A DNA stretch of 38,594 bases from Physcocola sp002396385. Its GTDB lineage: Bacteria; Bacteroidota; Bacteroidia; Bacteroidales; Paludibacteraceae. Position 1 is the stretch's first letter; every line of letters starts with the position of its first letter. Both the position numbers and the translations under genes were made by a program. Location of the stretch: assembly GCA_946535435.1 (NCBI GenBank), contig CAMNDM010000036.1:1-38594 (forward strand), written 5' to 3'. Below the pieces are notes generated by a model, which worked only from the letters and a program-made list of their open reading frames with translations, was not told the origin of the DNA and did no database searches. Below, piece by piece: positions 1-8,497 of the stretch.

Positions 1-215
1 GGCACCTCAAACGGCACATTATTCTCATAAGGGGGCATATCGGAAGTAGCAGACTTCTTAGATTTCTTTATTTTTCCTTCTTTCACAAGACGTTCTTTCT
101 CGGCACGGATACGCTCCAAAAGGACACTAGCCGGTTCATCGTTCGGGTCTTGTGGTACGAGCTTACCATGGATGGCAAGGTCGAGGACCAATTCTTTCAG
201 TTTCTTTGTGTTCAT
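1..215 (-). CDS. hsdS: Type I restriction-modification specificity subunit HsdS, N-terminal part only (cut by window edge)
   Basis: The minus strand reads an ATG at 213-215 followed by 71 open codons up to the window edge. The protein begins MNTKKLKELVLDLAIHGKLV and continues with PQDPNDEPASVLLERIRAEK and a lysine-rich segment. This is the typical opening of Bacteroidetes HsdS proteins: a short helix, the GKLVPQ motif, then a helical linker before the first target-recognition domain. HsdS chooses the DNA sequence that the HsdM/HsdR complex methylates or cuts. The gene starts 5 bases after the YhcG-like stop codon and is the last visible member of the hsd operon. Neither target-recognition domain lies inside the window, so the recognised sequence cannot be guessed. 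Confidence 0.85.
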   Translation of the reverse strand, partial: MNTKKLKELVLDLAIHGKLVPQDPNDEPASVLLERIRAEKERLVKEGKIKKSKKSATSDMPPYENNVPFEV

Positions 216-220
216 CGTTC

Positions 221-1255
221 TTAATCCTCTTTATTTTCAATTCTGCCACTGTTTTCCAATTCTCGACGCAACTCTTCTTCCGTAGGTAAATATGGAAGGT
301 ATTTGCTTGCAAAAATTTGTTTCGAGCCTTCCAATACGGAGTATTTTACTACCGTTTCATCCTTGTCGGCACACATCAGAATACCAATGGTCGGATTGTC
401 GTCGGGGCCCTTTTTCAAGTCGTCGAACATACGGATGTACATATCCATCTGGCCTACATCCTGATGTGTCAGTTTTTCCGCCTTTAGGTCGATAAGGACA
501 AAGCACTTCAAAATATAGTTGTAAAAAACGAGGTCGATATAGAAATGGCTCGTCTCGGTACTGATGCGGTACTGGCGCTTGATAAACGAAAAGCCTTTCC
601 CCAACTCCAACAGGAAGTCTTGCATCTTACCTACCAAGGCATTCTCTAAGTCCTTTTCTTTATGGTCGGGATAGGCGGGAAGCCCAACAAACTCCAGCAC
701 ATAAGGGTCTTTTACAAACTGACGGGTGTCGATGTGGTCAACATTGGCTTCTGCTTGGGCGGTGCTGCCACTCTCTAACTGCCTTTGGTAGTAAAAAGAA
801 TTGATGTTGCGTTCAAGTTGGCGGACACTCCACTGCTCGCGGGCTGCCTCACGCAAATACCATTCTCTGGCTTTGGAATCCTGCACTCTCATTATCAGAC
901 GGTTATGACTCCATGGCAATTTGCTACACAGTGTGTAGCAAATTGGCGACTTGCCATAAGTCAGATAAAATTGGCGCATATTTCTAAGATTGGCATACGA
1001 GAATCCGTTGCCAAATTCAACAGTAAGTACCTTGGAAAGATTCTTCAACAATTCCTCTCCATAAGCAGCCCTATCTTGTCCTTTCTGTTCTTCTTCCACA
1101 ATGCGCTTGCCTATGAGCCAGTAGGCGGTAGTCATAGCCGTATTGGTAGTGCGTACTACAATCTGTCTGGCTTCCGTTAGAATGGAACGGACATCAGTAG
1201 TCAAATCTCCTGACACAGGTAAACTGTTAAGTTTGTCTATCTCGTTCGTATTCAT
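221..1255 (-). CDS. PD-(D/E)XK nuclease domain protein, YhcG / DUF1016 family
   Basis: A 344-residue protein. The N-terminal half (about 20-160) matches the helical DUF1016 N-domain, with the stretch SYANLRNMRQFYLTY followed by W/L-rich helices. The C-terminal half (about 180-340) is a PD-(D/E)XK nuclease fold: E205 in DLENAL, D241 in YIDLVFYN, and D256-L-K258 in LIDLKAEK form the expected catalytic set. YhcG-type proteins are presumed DNA nucleases, often found in restriction or mobile loci, with poorly defined roles. Here the gene lies between the Bro/DinD-like gene (1-base gap) and hsdS (5-base gap) on the same strand, so it is very likely translated from the hsd transcript. Whether it helps restriction or is a passenger is unknown. 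The family call is firm; the function is inference. Confidence 0.85.
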   Translation of the reverse strand: MNTNEIDKLNSLPVSGDLTTDVRSILTEARQIVVRTTNTAMTTAYWLIGKRIVEEEQKGQDRAAYGEELLKNLSKVLTVEFGNGFSYANLRNMRQFYLTYGKSPICYTLCSKLPWSHNRLIMRVQDSKAREWYLREAAREQWSVRQLERNINSFYYQRQLESGSTAQAEANVDHIDTRQFVKDPYVLEFVGLPAYPDHKEKDLENALVGKMQDFLLELGKGFSFIKRQYRISTETSHFYIDLVFYNYILKCFVLIDLKAEKLTHQDVGQMDMYIRMFDDLKKGPDDNPTIGILMCADKDETVVKYSVLEGSKQIFASKYLPYLPTEEELRRELENSGRIENKED

Positions 1256-1256
1256 T

Positions 1257-1814
1257 CTATTCCTCTGTAAATGGTTCTACATCGTTCAAGGGTAGACTCC
1301 CTTTGGGATTCGTGTGATTAAGGGCACGTTCCGAACTGATGACGGTGTGACCAATACGTTTTTCAATATCATCACGAGTGTTCTTTGCGACATCAGCCCC
1401 TTCTTTTGTCACAATGGCATTTTCTTTCAAACCCTCAGGGTTACGTTCCATTGAAATCTGTGTGGCAGTTTCTTCGGCAATGGCATTGAGCAATAGTTCC
1501 ATATTCGTCATATTATCGCGCAGGTTTTCTTTCTTCAGACCTTTCAATTGTTTGTATTCTTTGGTTGTCATGCCGCTCCATGTTTTTGACATGAGGTCGG
1601 TGAGCAGGGCAAATTCCTCATTCTCCTTTACCCCTCCACGTTTCCATTCATCCGTAAGGCCTTTGTTCTTTTTGCCATCTTTTGGGGATACCAATTTCAG
1701 TTGGTTACAATTTGTAACCGACTCGTTACCTTCCTTGATTACTCCTTTTTCATCATCCCATACGGAACGGACTTGGTGCGTATGGAACAATTGTATCTGT
1801 TCGTGTTTCCCCAT
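1257..1814 (-). CDS. Bro-N/DinD-like protein, apparently shortened, inside the hsd operon
   Basis: A 185-residue protein. Residues 5-20 (EQIQLFHTHQVRSVWDDEKG) resemble the start of Bro-N/antirepressor-type proteins that often sit between hsdM and hsdS in Bacteroidetes. From about residue 50 it follows the C-terminal part of the same family: KGLTDEWKRGGVKE, LLTDLMSKTWSGMTTKEYKQ, LKGLKKENLRDNMTN, then an alanine/glutamate-rich tail. Full-length relatives, as I remember them, are about 270-290 residues and carry a Bro-N fold plus a middle segment between these blocks. Most of both seems to be missing here while the frame stays open. It begins 4 bases after hsdM and ends 1 base before the YhcG gene. 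It could be a decayed passenger that keeps translational coupling, or a trimmed regulator. Function unknown. Confidence 0.65.
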   Translation of the reverse strand: MGKHEQIQLFHTHQVRSVWDDEKGVIKEGNESVTNCNQLKLVSPKDGKKNKGLTDEWKRGGVKENEEFALLTDLMSKTWSGMTTKEYKQLKGLKKENLRDNMTNMELLLNAIAEETATQISMERNPEGLKENAIVTKEGADVAKNTRDDIEKRIGHTVISSERALNHTNPKGSLPLNDVEPFTEE

Positions 1815-1818
1815 GATC

Positions 1819-3246
1819 TTATTCTTTAATACCTGCCATTAGTTCTTTGAGTCGTAGTACGGCACTTGCTATATTTTTGCTCTTTTCTTCTATGGTTTCG
1901 ACAAGTTCACCTATCGTCAGGTCGTCATCGTCGTTTGTGGCGCGAATCCAGATAATATCGAGGCTGGTCTTGTCTCTTGCCAAAAGTTCGTCTACGCTGT
2001 ATTTTCTCCACCGTCCGTTCGGCTCGGTTTCTGCGTTGTAGGTTTCCTTGCGGGCAGAGATGTCATCGGCATGGTAGCACTGCACAAAATCGTCTAAATG
2101 GTGACGCTGCATGGGTTTCGTCGCCATGGTATGCTTGATGCCTGTACGGTAGTCGTAGTACCACACATTTTCGGTCTTGCCCCCCTTGGTGAAGAATAAT
2201 ACATTAGCCTTTACGCCACCGGCGTAGAAAATGCCGGTTGGTAGGCGGAGGATAGTATGAAGGTTGAAATGTGTGAGCAACTCTTTGCGGATGGTTTCTC
2301 CTGCTCCTCCCTCAAACAATACGTTGTCGGGCAGAACGACCGAGGCCCTTCCGTTCTGGCGGAGGCTGACCATTATGTGCTGTAGGAAGTTCAACTGGTT
2401 GTTGGATGTTTCGGTGTAGAAATCTTGACGGCTGATGGCTACACTTCCTGCCGGACGGGTGCCGAATGGCGGATTGGCTAGTATTACATCGTAAGCGGTG
2501 TCGGTTGGACGTTCTAGCGAGTCTTTACATTCAATCGGACTGCTGTTGGTGCCTATGCCGTGCAGGTAGAGGTTCATAGAAGCCAGGGTTACAACAAGCG
2601 CTGTGTTGTCCACTCCGTGAATGGCTTTTGTGTTAAGGAACTCCAAATCTTTGGCTCCTGAACTTTGCTTCTTCATGTAGTCGTATGCTGCCAGCAAGAA
2701 ACCGCCTGTTCCGCAGGCTGGGTCTCCCACTACTTCCCGAATGCCCGGTTTGGTTACATCGACCATGGCTTGTATAAGTGCTCGTGGAGTGAAATACTGG
2801 CCGGCTCCGCTTTTCTTGTCTTGACCGTTCTTCTCCAAAATGCTTTCGTAGATGGCTCCCTTTACATCGGTATCCATCACCAGCCATTGCTCTTCGTCTA
2901 TCATTGAGATGACTTTGCTCAGGTAGGCGGGCTTGTCAATCTTATTCTGGGCCTTGGTGAATATGGTGCCAATAAGTCCGCTCTGTTCACTTAATTTTGC
3001 GAGGATGGATTCGTATTTTATGATAAGGTCTTCTCCTTCTACGTCTATAAGGTCTTTCCATGCATACCCTTCTGGTAGGACTGAGTCCTCTCCATAAACC
3101 TCGGTGTTCTCGTTGTCCATCTTCAAAAATAGAAGATAGGTCAACTGGGTGATGTAGTCGGTAAAACCAACACCTTGTGATGATAGAACTGTTGCCAAAT
3201 CCCACACTTTCTTGGTTAGGGATGTGCTGTTATTGTTGTTTGCCAT
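1819..3246 (-). CDS. hsdM: Type I restriction-modification DNA methyltransferase subunit HsdM
   Basis: A 475-residue N6-adenine methyltransferase. The N-terminal helical HsdM_N domain occupies about 8-135 (KKVWDLATVLSSQGVGFTDY). The linker GAGQYFTPRALIQAMV at about 147-162 precedes SAM-binding motif I DPACGTGG at 175-182. Catalytic motif IV NPPF is at 258-261. Length is near the usual 480-520. It methylates the target with HsdS and forms the core of the restriction complex with HsdR. It starts 3 bases downstream of hsdR, so coupled translation from one transcript is likely. All key motifs are intact. Confidence 0.95.
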   Translation of the reverse strand: MANNNNSTSLTKKVWDLATVLSSQGVGFTDYITQLTYLLFLKMDNENTEVYGEDSVLPEGYAWKDLIDVEGEDLIIKYESILAKLSEQSGLIGTIFTKAQNKIDKPAYLSKVISMIDEEQWLVMDTDVKGAIYESILEKNGQDKKSGAGQYFTPRALIQAMVDVTKPGIREVVGDPACGTGGFLLAAYDYMKKQSSGAKDLEFLNTKAIHGVDNTALVVTLASMNLYLHGIGTNSSPIECKDSLERPTDTAYDVILANPPFGTRPAGSVAISRQDFYTETSNNQLNFLQHIMVSLRQNGRASVVLPDNVLFEGGAGETIRKELLTHFNLHTILRLPTGIFYAGGVKANVLFFTKGGKTENVWYYDYRTGIKHTMATKPMQRHHLDDFVQCYHADDISARKETYNAETEPNGRWRKYSVDELLARDKTSLDIIWIRATNDDDDLTIGELVETIEEKSKNIASAVLRLKELMAGIKE

Positions 3247-3249
3247 AAT

Positions 3250-5970
3250 TTATGCTGTCTTGTTGTAAAGTATAAAATTAGCCATACTGGTCAGGGCCTC
3301 GTCTGCCTTGATCCTGTCTGTGTATGCGCGAATAAGTTGGTTGGCCTTGTCTTGGTCGTATGTGCGCAGTTCCCTGACTGTGCATGCCCCGTTCTGTGCC
3401 ACAAAGGTCACCAGCTGTTTCATTATTTCTACCTGTTGTTCGCTGGCATCGAATTGCTTACGTCCGTGCCAGATGTTGAACAATGAGTTTGCCCTCGGCA
3501 GGATGCCCTGGAGGTTTTGAATCTGCTTGAATGCGAATCTTACCAATTGGATAAGGTTGGTTAAGGCGTTCATCTCGTCTCTTGAATTATGTTTACGGAC
3601 GGCCGAAGGGTTTATTAGTGCGTAGTGTTCCCACATCCGTACCGGTAGAAACTCGTTGTTTACAGAACGCAGTTTGGACTCCAGGTCTTGCAACATCGAC
3701 ACGGTGATAGGTACATTCTCGTTGTTGTTGTAGATGATGCGTAGTGCTTCAATCTCGTCTTTGTGGGTAAGGCAGTAGTCTTCAAAAGCCGCTACCGAAT
3801 TTCGGGCGGTCTCTAACGAAAAACCTGCATATAACAGTGTGTCGGTTCCATTCTCTAGTGTGGTCTGGAAGCCTGCTGCCAGTTTCAACAAGAGGACTTT
3901 CGCTTCCGCATTGTCGGTGAGTGGACGCACCAGCGCCATTCGTTCTGCATTGTCTTCGTTAATGTCGATGAAGGGTGGTAGGGTGTTATTTGCCAAGGCG
4001 TCGAAGATGTTGCGCGAAAGTGTGTGCATACCCACACCAGCCACATGGGCGAACTCTTGTAGGTCGATAGCCTCGCATTTCCGGTTTAAACGGCCGAGCG
4101 TCCCCGCAATACGGTTCAAATAGCAGTCTTGCACATTTCCATGGGTCAACAGTTCTAGCAAACGTTCCAGTGTGATGAGCTCTTGACCGGGGCCTGATGT
4201 GCCGGCATTCGGCACGTGTTTCTGGGTTTCTGTCACACCAACAGCATCCACAAGCACATAATAGTCCTTTGAATCTGCGTTTGGGGTCACGTTACGCAGG
4301 GCGTCGTCAGAAATAGAACGGGTGCCACGGCCTTTCATCTGGATGTATAGGGGTTCCGACATAACCTCTCGCATAAACATCACTACTTCCAACGGCTTCA
4401 CGTCGGTACCGGTTGCCACAAGGGTACAAGTTACCGCAATTCGGAAATCGATGCTCGTACGGAATTCCTGTATCTTGCCGTTCGGGTCGTCTATCGAATA
4501 GGTTATTTTCTGGCAGAATATATCGTCGTGTCTGCCAAACACCTCCCTGGCAATCTTCACTATGTTGTTGGCGTGTGCCTCGTTCAATGCGAAAATCAGT
4601 GTTTTGGGCAGATAGTCCATATTGGGCTCACGGTGTGGAAACATTTCGGTGTAGACCCGGTCTCGGTATGTTTCCAGAATGAGCTTTATCTGTGCCGGGT
4701 TGACAATGCTGCGGTTCAAGTCTTCCCTTGTGTAGAATTTGGCTTCCGATGCCGAATAGGTTACTTGTTGGACTTCTCCCGTGTATTTTGTTTCCACTTT
4801 CAGCCGGTCTCCTATTCTGATGGCTCCGCCATTCTCGGTTTCCTCGGTTTTTATGCGGTAGATGTTGTCGCGAACGTTTACACCATCGGCAACCGACTGT
4901 TCGAGCGTGTAGTTCACTACTACGTTGTTGTTGAAGAAAGCTAACGTTTCTGGGATAGGAGTGGCTGTAAGACCAACAATTTTTGCCGAGTCGAAATACT
5001 CAAGCACCCTCTTCCAGTTGCCATAGATGGAGCGGTGGCACTCGTCAATGAAAATCAGGTCGAAGTAGTCTTTCGGCAATTTTGGATTCTCGGGCAACAT
5101 CACTAAGTCTTTGGCTGTAGTGAAAGTGTCGTCGTTATCATCGTCTATGATGGTTGCTCCTGTCAGCAATGAATAAACTCTGTGGATGGTAGATATAATA
5201 ACGCTTGTCTTAACCGGAATGTTGGCCGATTTTAGGCGCTCAACCACGTAATTGTCGGTGAAGGTGTTGCCGCTTTCGGTCAGACGGTAGGTGCCGAACT
5301 CTTCGTAGGCTTGTTTCGCAAGGTTGTTCCTGTCTACCAGAAATAGGATGCGCTTTGTAGGCGTGTAGTTCAGCATGCGGTAGGCGGCCGTACAGGCTGT
5401 GAAAGTTTTTCCTGCACCTGTTGCCAACGCAATCAGTGCACGTCTTTGGCCTTGTCTGAAACTTTCTTCCAGATTCGTTATTGCCTGAAACTGGCAGTCG
5501 CGCAACCTGCCGTCGTTAGGTACCGCTGGCAGTTTGGCGTAGGAATCGAATTTCTCTTCTCCAAGCAACGTCACCATTTCTTTTGGCGACAATATATGGT
5601 CGATGGGTGCGAAGTCGTCCTCATTCCGGTTATCTTTAAAAAATATATCTTTGCCATTCGATGTAAAGAGGAAAGGCAATGGGTTGGAAAATGTCTTATA
5701 GCACTTCGGCACACTTCTGCCGTAGGTGGCAGCTTGTTCGCACACTTTATTGCAACTAACGTCTATTGACTCTTTTTTTGCTTCGAGTACGCCGATTGCC
5801 TGACCATTGATGAAGAGGAAATAGTCAGCTTCTTTGTTGCCCTCTAACAAGCCCTCCCTAATGGCGGCAGCCTGTAGGTTCGAGGTGTAGTCTTTCCGAT
5901 CAACAACCTTCCAACCAGACTTTTTGAACATCTGGTCTATCTTTACCCTTGCTTTCTCTTCAGGTGTCAT
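3250..5970 (-). CDS. hsdR: Type I restriction endonuclease subunit HsdR (EcoEI-like)
   Basis: A 906-residue motor-nuclease. The N-terminal HSDR_N nuclease shows D49 followed by E63-A-K65 (IGVLEAKKE). A DEAD-type helicase follows, with Walker A ATGAGKT near 184-190, DECH at about 309-312 and TATP at about 335-338, then the second RecA lobe (MKGRGTRS) and an EcoEI-type C-terminal domain. It translocates DNA and cuts when the site recognised by HsdS is unmethylated. The frame stays open upstream to an ATG at 5997, but I chose the ATG at 5968-5970 because a strong AGGAGGG lies just ahead of it and family members start at MTPEEKARVKIDQ. A near-match promoter box TATCTTTA lies at 6037-6044. First gene of the hsd operon. 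Confidence 0.93.
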   Translation of the reverse strand: MTPEEKARVKIDQMFKKSGWKVVDRKDYTSNLQAAAIREGLLEGNKEADYFLFINGQAIGVLEAKKESIDVSCNKVCEQAATYGRSVPKCYKTFSNPLPFLFTSNGKDIFFKDNRNEDDFAPIDHILSPKEMVTLLGEEKFDSYAKLPAVPNDGRLRDCQFQAITNLEESFRQGQRRALIALATGAGKTFTACTAAYRMLNYTPTKRILFLVDRNNLAKQAYEEFGTYRLTESGNTFTDNYVVERLKSANIPVKTSVIISTIHRVYSLLTGATIIDDDNDDTFTTAKDLVMLPENPKLPKDYFDLIFIDECHRSIYGNWKRVLEYFDSAKIVGLTATPIPETLAFFNNNVVVNYTLEQSVADGVNVRDNIYRIKTEETENGGAIRIGDRLKVETKYTGEVQQVTYSASEAKFYTREDLNRSIVNPAQIKLILETYRDRVYTEMFPHREPNMDYLPKTLIFALNEAHANNIVKIAREVFGRHDDIFCQKITYSIDDPNGKIQEFRTSIDFRIAVTCTLVATGTDVKPLEVVMFMREVMSEPLYIQMKGRGTRSISDDALRNVTPNADSKDYYVLVDAVGVTETQKHVPNAGTSGPGQELITLERLLELLTHGNVQDCYLNRIAGTLGRLNRKCEAIDLQEFAHVAGVGMHTLSRNIFDALANNTLPPFIDINEDNAERMALVRPLTDNAEAKVLLLKLAAGFQTTLENGTDTLLYAGFSLETARNSVAAFEDYCLTHKDEIEALRIIYNNNENVPITVSMLQDLESKLRSVNNEFLPVRMWEHYALINPSAVRKHNSRDEMNALTNLIQLVRFAFKQIQNLQGILPRANSLFNIWHGRKQFDASEQQVEIMKQLVTFVAQNGACTVRELRTYDQDKANQLIRAYTDRIKADEALTSMANFILYNKTA

Positions 5971-6081
5971 TGCTATCCCTCCTTCCTGTTTATACACTTT
6001 AGAATGTTTTGTGAATTTTCACACTAATCCACAACATAAAGATAATACTTTCCCTCCATATAACACGTCACCCCAAAAGAC

Positions 6082-6111
6082 AAAAAAATCCCACCCTTTT
6101 TGGGGGTGGGA
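6082..6111 (-). terminator. Rho-independent terminator of the ferredoxin gene
   Basis: An 8-bp perfect stem, TCCCACCC at 6089-6096 with GGGTGGGA at 6104-6111, encloses a 7-base loop. On the minus strand the stem is followed by a run of seven T (6082-6088). It lies 25 bases past the ferredoxin stop and separates that gene from hsdR. Confidence 0.88.
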
Positions 6112-6135
6112 CTTTCTTTGGATTATATTTCCTTA

Positions 6136-6306
6136 TTATTCTGCAGGAGCGATTGCTTCTGATGGACATACACTTGCGCAAGTACCGCAGTCTGTACATT
6201 CATCTGGATTGATCTTGTAGATATCGCCTTCGCTGATTGCTCCTACTGGACATTCGCCTGCGCAAGTTCCACAAGCTACACAATTGTCACTGATTACGTA
6301 TGCCAT
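6136..6306 (-). CDS. Small 2[4Fe-4S] bacterial-type ferredoxin
   Basis: A 56-residue protein beginning MAYVISDNCVACGTCAGECP. It has two classic CxxCxxCxxxCP clusters: Cys9, 12, 15 and 19 in the first half, and Cys37, 40, 43 and 47 (ECTDCGTCASVCP) in the second. This is the clostridial-type low-potential electron carrier, a cytoplasmic partner of oxidoreductases such as pyruvate:ferredoxin oxidoreductase. The gene is monocistronic: it has its own -7 promoter box at 6350-6357 and a strong terminator. It is unrelated to the hsd operon just downstream. Length and motifs are typical, and no cluster cysteine is missing. Confidence 0.95.
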   Translation of the reverse strand: MAYVISDNCVACGTCAGECPVGAISEGDIYKINPDECTDCGTCASVCPSEAIAPAE

Positions 6307-6349
6307 AATTTTTCTGTATTAAGTTGTTAGTATTTGTTATTTTCGTATG

Positions 6350-6357
6350 CAAAGATA
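6350..6357 (-). promoter_or_regulatory. Bacteroidetes -7 promoter box for the ferredoxin gene
   Basis: The minus strand reads TATCTTTG, a full match to TAnnTTTG, 44 bases upstream of the ferredoxin ATG. No clear -33 TTTG is seen at the usual distance. Confidence 0.55.
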
Positions 6358-6518
6358 AGATTTTGCTGAAATCATTAGCATGTTGGCACCCTCTTTTTTC
6401 TTAATTTATAATCATTCTAATAATCAAAGCCGGACTTTTTTACTATCTGGCTTTGCTCCTTATTGGTTCTTAGTTGATTATGGAGTGTTTTTCTCTTGAT
6501 GTGGTCCCAAAATCCGAT

Positions 6519-7481
6519 TTATTTGTCTTTCAGGTACTCGTGTATGGTTCCACGGTATTTGAACAACGCTGTGCAGACGAGGAACAAGATGTAGAAGAAA
6601 ATTCCGTAGATGATGAATTTCTTTAAGAAGGTCTCGTAATTAACGGCTGTAGGGTGGAAGGGCGACATAACAGTCACTATACTGTTGTTCCCTGCCAGCT
6701 TCTCTTCTAGTGTTTCCTTTTTGTCGAGTAGGTTTTGTTTGTCGTTGTAAAACAGGTCTTGTCTGCCCGTCCTCAGTTCTGTTCGGTTGGTAAGGTAGAA
6801 TTCTGGCGCCTTCTCTTTGAAGAACTGCTGTCTTTGCAGACTGTCTATTCGGTTCAAGTCGCAGTCTATCACCTTCTCCCTTTGTCTCAGGTTCTCGATA
6901 TGCTTGTCGCGTAGCAGGTTCAAGTATTCGTTCCGGTTGATGTAGGAGGTCAGGGTGTTCTGCATCTTGCCGAACAAGTCTCTGTCCTTCAGGCCGACCG
7001 ATACCACCAGCTTGTCTTTTACACGCGTGTTGAGGGTGTCTTCTATGTCGTAATGGCTGCTATAGTCGATGATGGAGCGTGTCGAGTCGCGGTTGATGGC
7101 TATGTAGAAGAAACTTCTCACATGACTTATTTGCCGGGCCTCGTCTTCGCTTATGCCGAGCGCTTCCGACAGGGCTTTCGTGTCGTTGTGGTAAACAAAG
7201 TTGTCGAGCTCGTTCATCATGTCTGCTATCGTATACGAGGTGCCGGCATTTATTTTCAGTGCCAATTCTCCTTTATAGATTCTTCTGTTTCCGCTTGTCT
7301 TGTAATATGCGAGTGCACCTGCTGCTACCAGCGAGATTATAAACAGAAATTTGTGGCCATAAGTCAAACGCAGTATGCTGGTAACGAATGAGCAGATGGC
7401 GCTGGAACAATAGGCCGCGACTTCTTTGCACTTGCTCATCAATTCAAGCATATCGAGTTCTTGACTTTGCTTCTCTTCCAT
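6519..7481 (-). CDS. Wzz/chain-length-determinant-like membrane protein
   Basis: A 320-residue protein with an N-terminal membrane segment at about 44-60 (KFLFIISLVAAGALAYY) and a second near the C-terminus at about 289-308 (FIIYGIFFYILFLVCTALF). Between them is a large periplasmic part with a charged, probably coiled-coil region at about 195-265. This two-helix layout is that of Wzz-type polysaccharide co-polymerases, which set O-antigen or capsule chain length, although it lacks the proline-rich motif usually seen before the second helix. No polysaccharide genes are nearby. A -7 box at 7519-7526 suggests its own promoter downstream of ruvC. The family call rests on architecture, so moderate confidence. 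Confidence 0.6.
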   Translation of the reverse strand: MEEKQSQELDMLELMSKCKEVAAYCSSAICSFVTSILRLTYGHKFLFIISLVAAGALAYYKTSGNRRIYKGELALKINAGTSYTIADMMNELDNFVYHNDTKALSEALGISEDEARQISHVRSFFYIAINRDSTRSIIDYSSHYDIEDTLNTRVKDKLVVSVGLKDRDLFGKMQNTLTSYINRNEYLNLLRDKHIENLRQREKVIDCDLNRIDSLQRQQFFKEKAPEFYLTNRTELRTGRQDLFYNDKQNLLDKKETLEEKLAGNNSIVTVMSPFHPTAVNYETFLKKFIIYGIFFYILFLVCTALFKYRGTIHEYLKDK

Positions 7482-7518
7482 TAGTCGTTAAAAATTATTT
7501 GAGTTAGTATGTTTCCTA

Positions 7519-7526
7519 CAAATATA
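7519..7526 (-). promoter_or_regulatory. Bacteroidetes -7 promoter box for the Wzz-like gene
   Basis: The minus strand reads TATATTTG, a full TAnnTTTG match, in the short gap between ruvC and the Wzz-like gene, 37 bases ahead of its ATG. Confidence 0.5.
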
Positions 7527-7557
7527 AAACCTTTTCTTGATTATTTTGCCCCGTTCC

Positions 7558-8187
7558 TTATTTTTTGATGTTTGTGCCTTCTTGTCCTTCCGGGTCTTTG
7601 GGACTCGGTCTCTTGCTGACGCGGTTCTGGTTCTGGCGTGCGAAATCGCTCCAACTCTTAAATCCTTTGCCCGCAATGGGCTTACGGTTGGTCTCGAAGT
7701 GGTGGCACAGGGCCACTGCTACCGCATCGGTGGCGTCTAGGTGGTCGGGCATCTCTTCACTTTTTATGTGCAGGTACTGCTTCAGCATGGCGGCTACTTG
7801 CTCTTTGCTGGCCATGCCGTTGCCGGTTATGGCTTGTTTTATTTTTAGTGGGGCGTATTCCGCAACCGGCAGCCCTTTCTCGAGGGCGGCTATGATAGAT
7901 ATGCCCTGCGCGCGGCCGAGTTTCAGCATACTTTGCACATTTTTTCCGAAAAACTGGGCTTCAATGGCAAATTCGGTAGGGTGGTATTGGGTTATCAGGT
8001 CGTTTGTGAAGCGGAATATCTCTTTCAGTTTCTCGTAACCGTCGCTCCCCTTTTTCATGTCTAGTATGCCCAGCGCCTGTAGCTCGGGCTTGGAGCCTCC
8101 GGTTTTTATAACTCCGTAGCCCATATAGTTGGTGCCGGGGTCTATCCCCAATATGGTGCGGACTTCTCTCTTTACTAGGGTTGCCAT
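7558..8187 (-). CDS. ruvC: Crossover junction endodeoxyribonuclease RuvC
   Basis: A 209-residue Holliday-junction resolvase. The first catalytic Asp is D16 in ILGIDPGTN. The second acidic residue is E76 in FAIEAQFFGKN. The last pair is D151 and D154 in DHLDATDAVAVALCHHF. These match the four-acid RuvC active site. It cuts junctions processed by RuvAB during recombination repair. The C-terminal 35 or so residues are a lysine/arginine-rich tail beyond the core fold, giving a longer protein than the usual 160-190. It starts 3 bases after the DUF4286 gene, so the two are probably co-transcribed with the phosphotransferase-RapZ gene. Confidence 0.95.
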   Translation of the reverse strand: MATLVKREVRTILGIDPGTNYMGYGVIKTGGSKPELQALGILDMKKGSDGYEKLKEIFRFTNDLITQYHPTEFAIEAQFFGKNVQSMLKLGRAQGISIIAALEKGLPVAEYAPLKIKQAITGNGMASKEQVAAMLKQYLHIKSEEMPDHLDATDAVAVALCHHFETNRKPIAGKGFKSWSDFARQNQNRVSKRPSPKDPEGQEGTNIKK

Positions 8188-8190
8188 GCC

Positions 8191-8493
8191 TTAATTCACT
8201 TCTTTTAGAATGGTGCTGAAGCCGATAACTGACAGGCCGAATGTGTCGCTGACGAGTTTTTGGGTGGTGGCCTCCAACTCTTTCTTCCAGAGCCTGACGC
8301 CCTCAATGCCGGTGCTGAACTGCACACAGAACGATTCGTCGCCGTTCTCGCTCGCTACCATTACTTTGTACATACGTGGCGAGGTCAGCAACTCTGTCCT
8401 GATGACGGCGGGAAACAGTGTCTCGCTAACCCATTTCTTCCATTCGTTGCATTGTGCCGATGGCACGGCATAGGTGGTGTTTATAATATACAT
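8191..8493 (-). CDS. DUF4286 family protein
   Basis: A 100-residue small protein beginning MYIINTTYAVPSAQCNEWKK. The compact layout, with WKKWVSETLFPAVI and a C-terminal GLSVIGFSTILKEV, fits the DUF4286 family, a conserved Bacteroidetes protein of dimeric ferredoxin-like fold that commonly sits next to ruvC. No catalytic residues are evident and no role is established. It lies 4 bases after the upstream gene and 3 bases before ruvC, which points to one transcript. Cytoplasmic; no signal peptide. Confidence 0.8.
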   Translation of the reverse strand: MYIINTTYAVPSAQCNEWKKWVSETLFPAVIRTELLTSPRMYKVMVASENGDESFCVQFSTGIEGVRLWKKELEATTQKLVSDTFGLSVIGFSTILKEVN

Positions 8494-8497
8494 CGGC

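Noticed and set aside
5971..5997. Extension of hsdR to the ATG at 5997
   Set aside because: A strong AGGAGGG just ahead of the ATG at 5970 and the family's usual N-terminus favour the shorter form.
6426..6455. AAAGCC/GGCTTT inverted repeat past the Wzz-like gene
   Set aside because: The stem is only 6 bp with a long loop and no T run on the minus strand, so a terminator call is not supported.
7488..7676. A short lysine/arginine-rich minus-strand frame
   Set aside because: It overlaps the 3' end of ruvC in another frame and lacks any family signal; the low-complexity reading comes from the ruvC tail.
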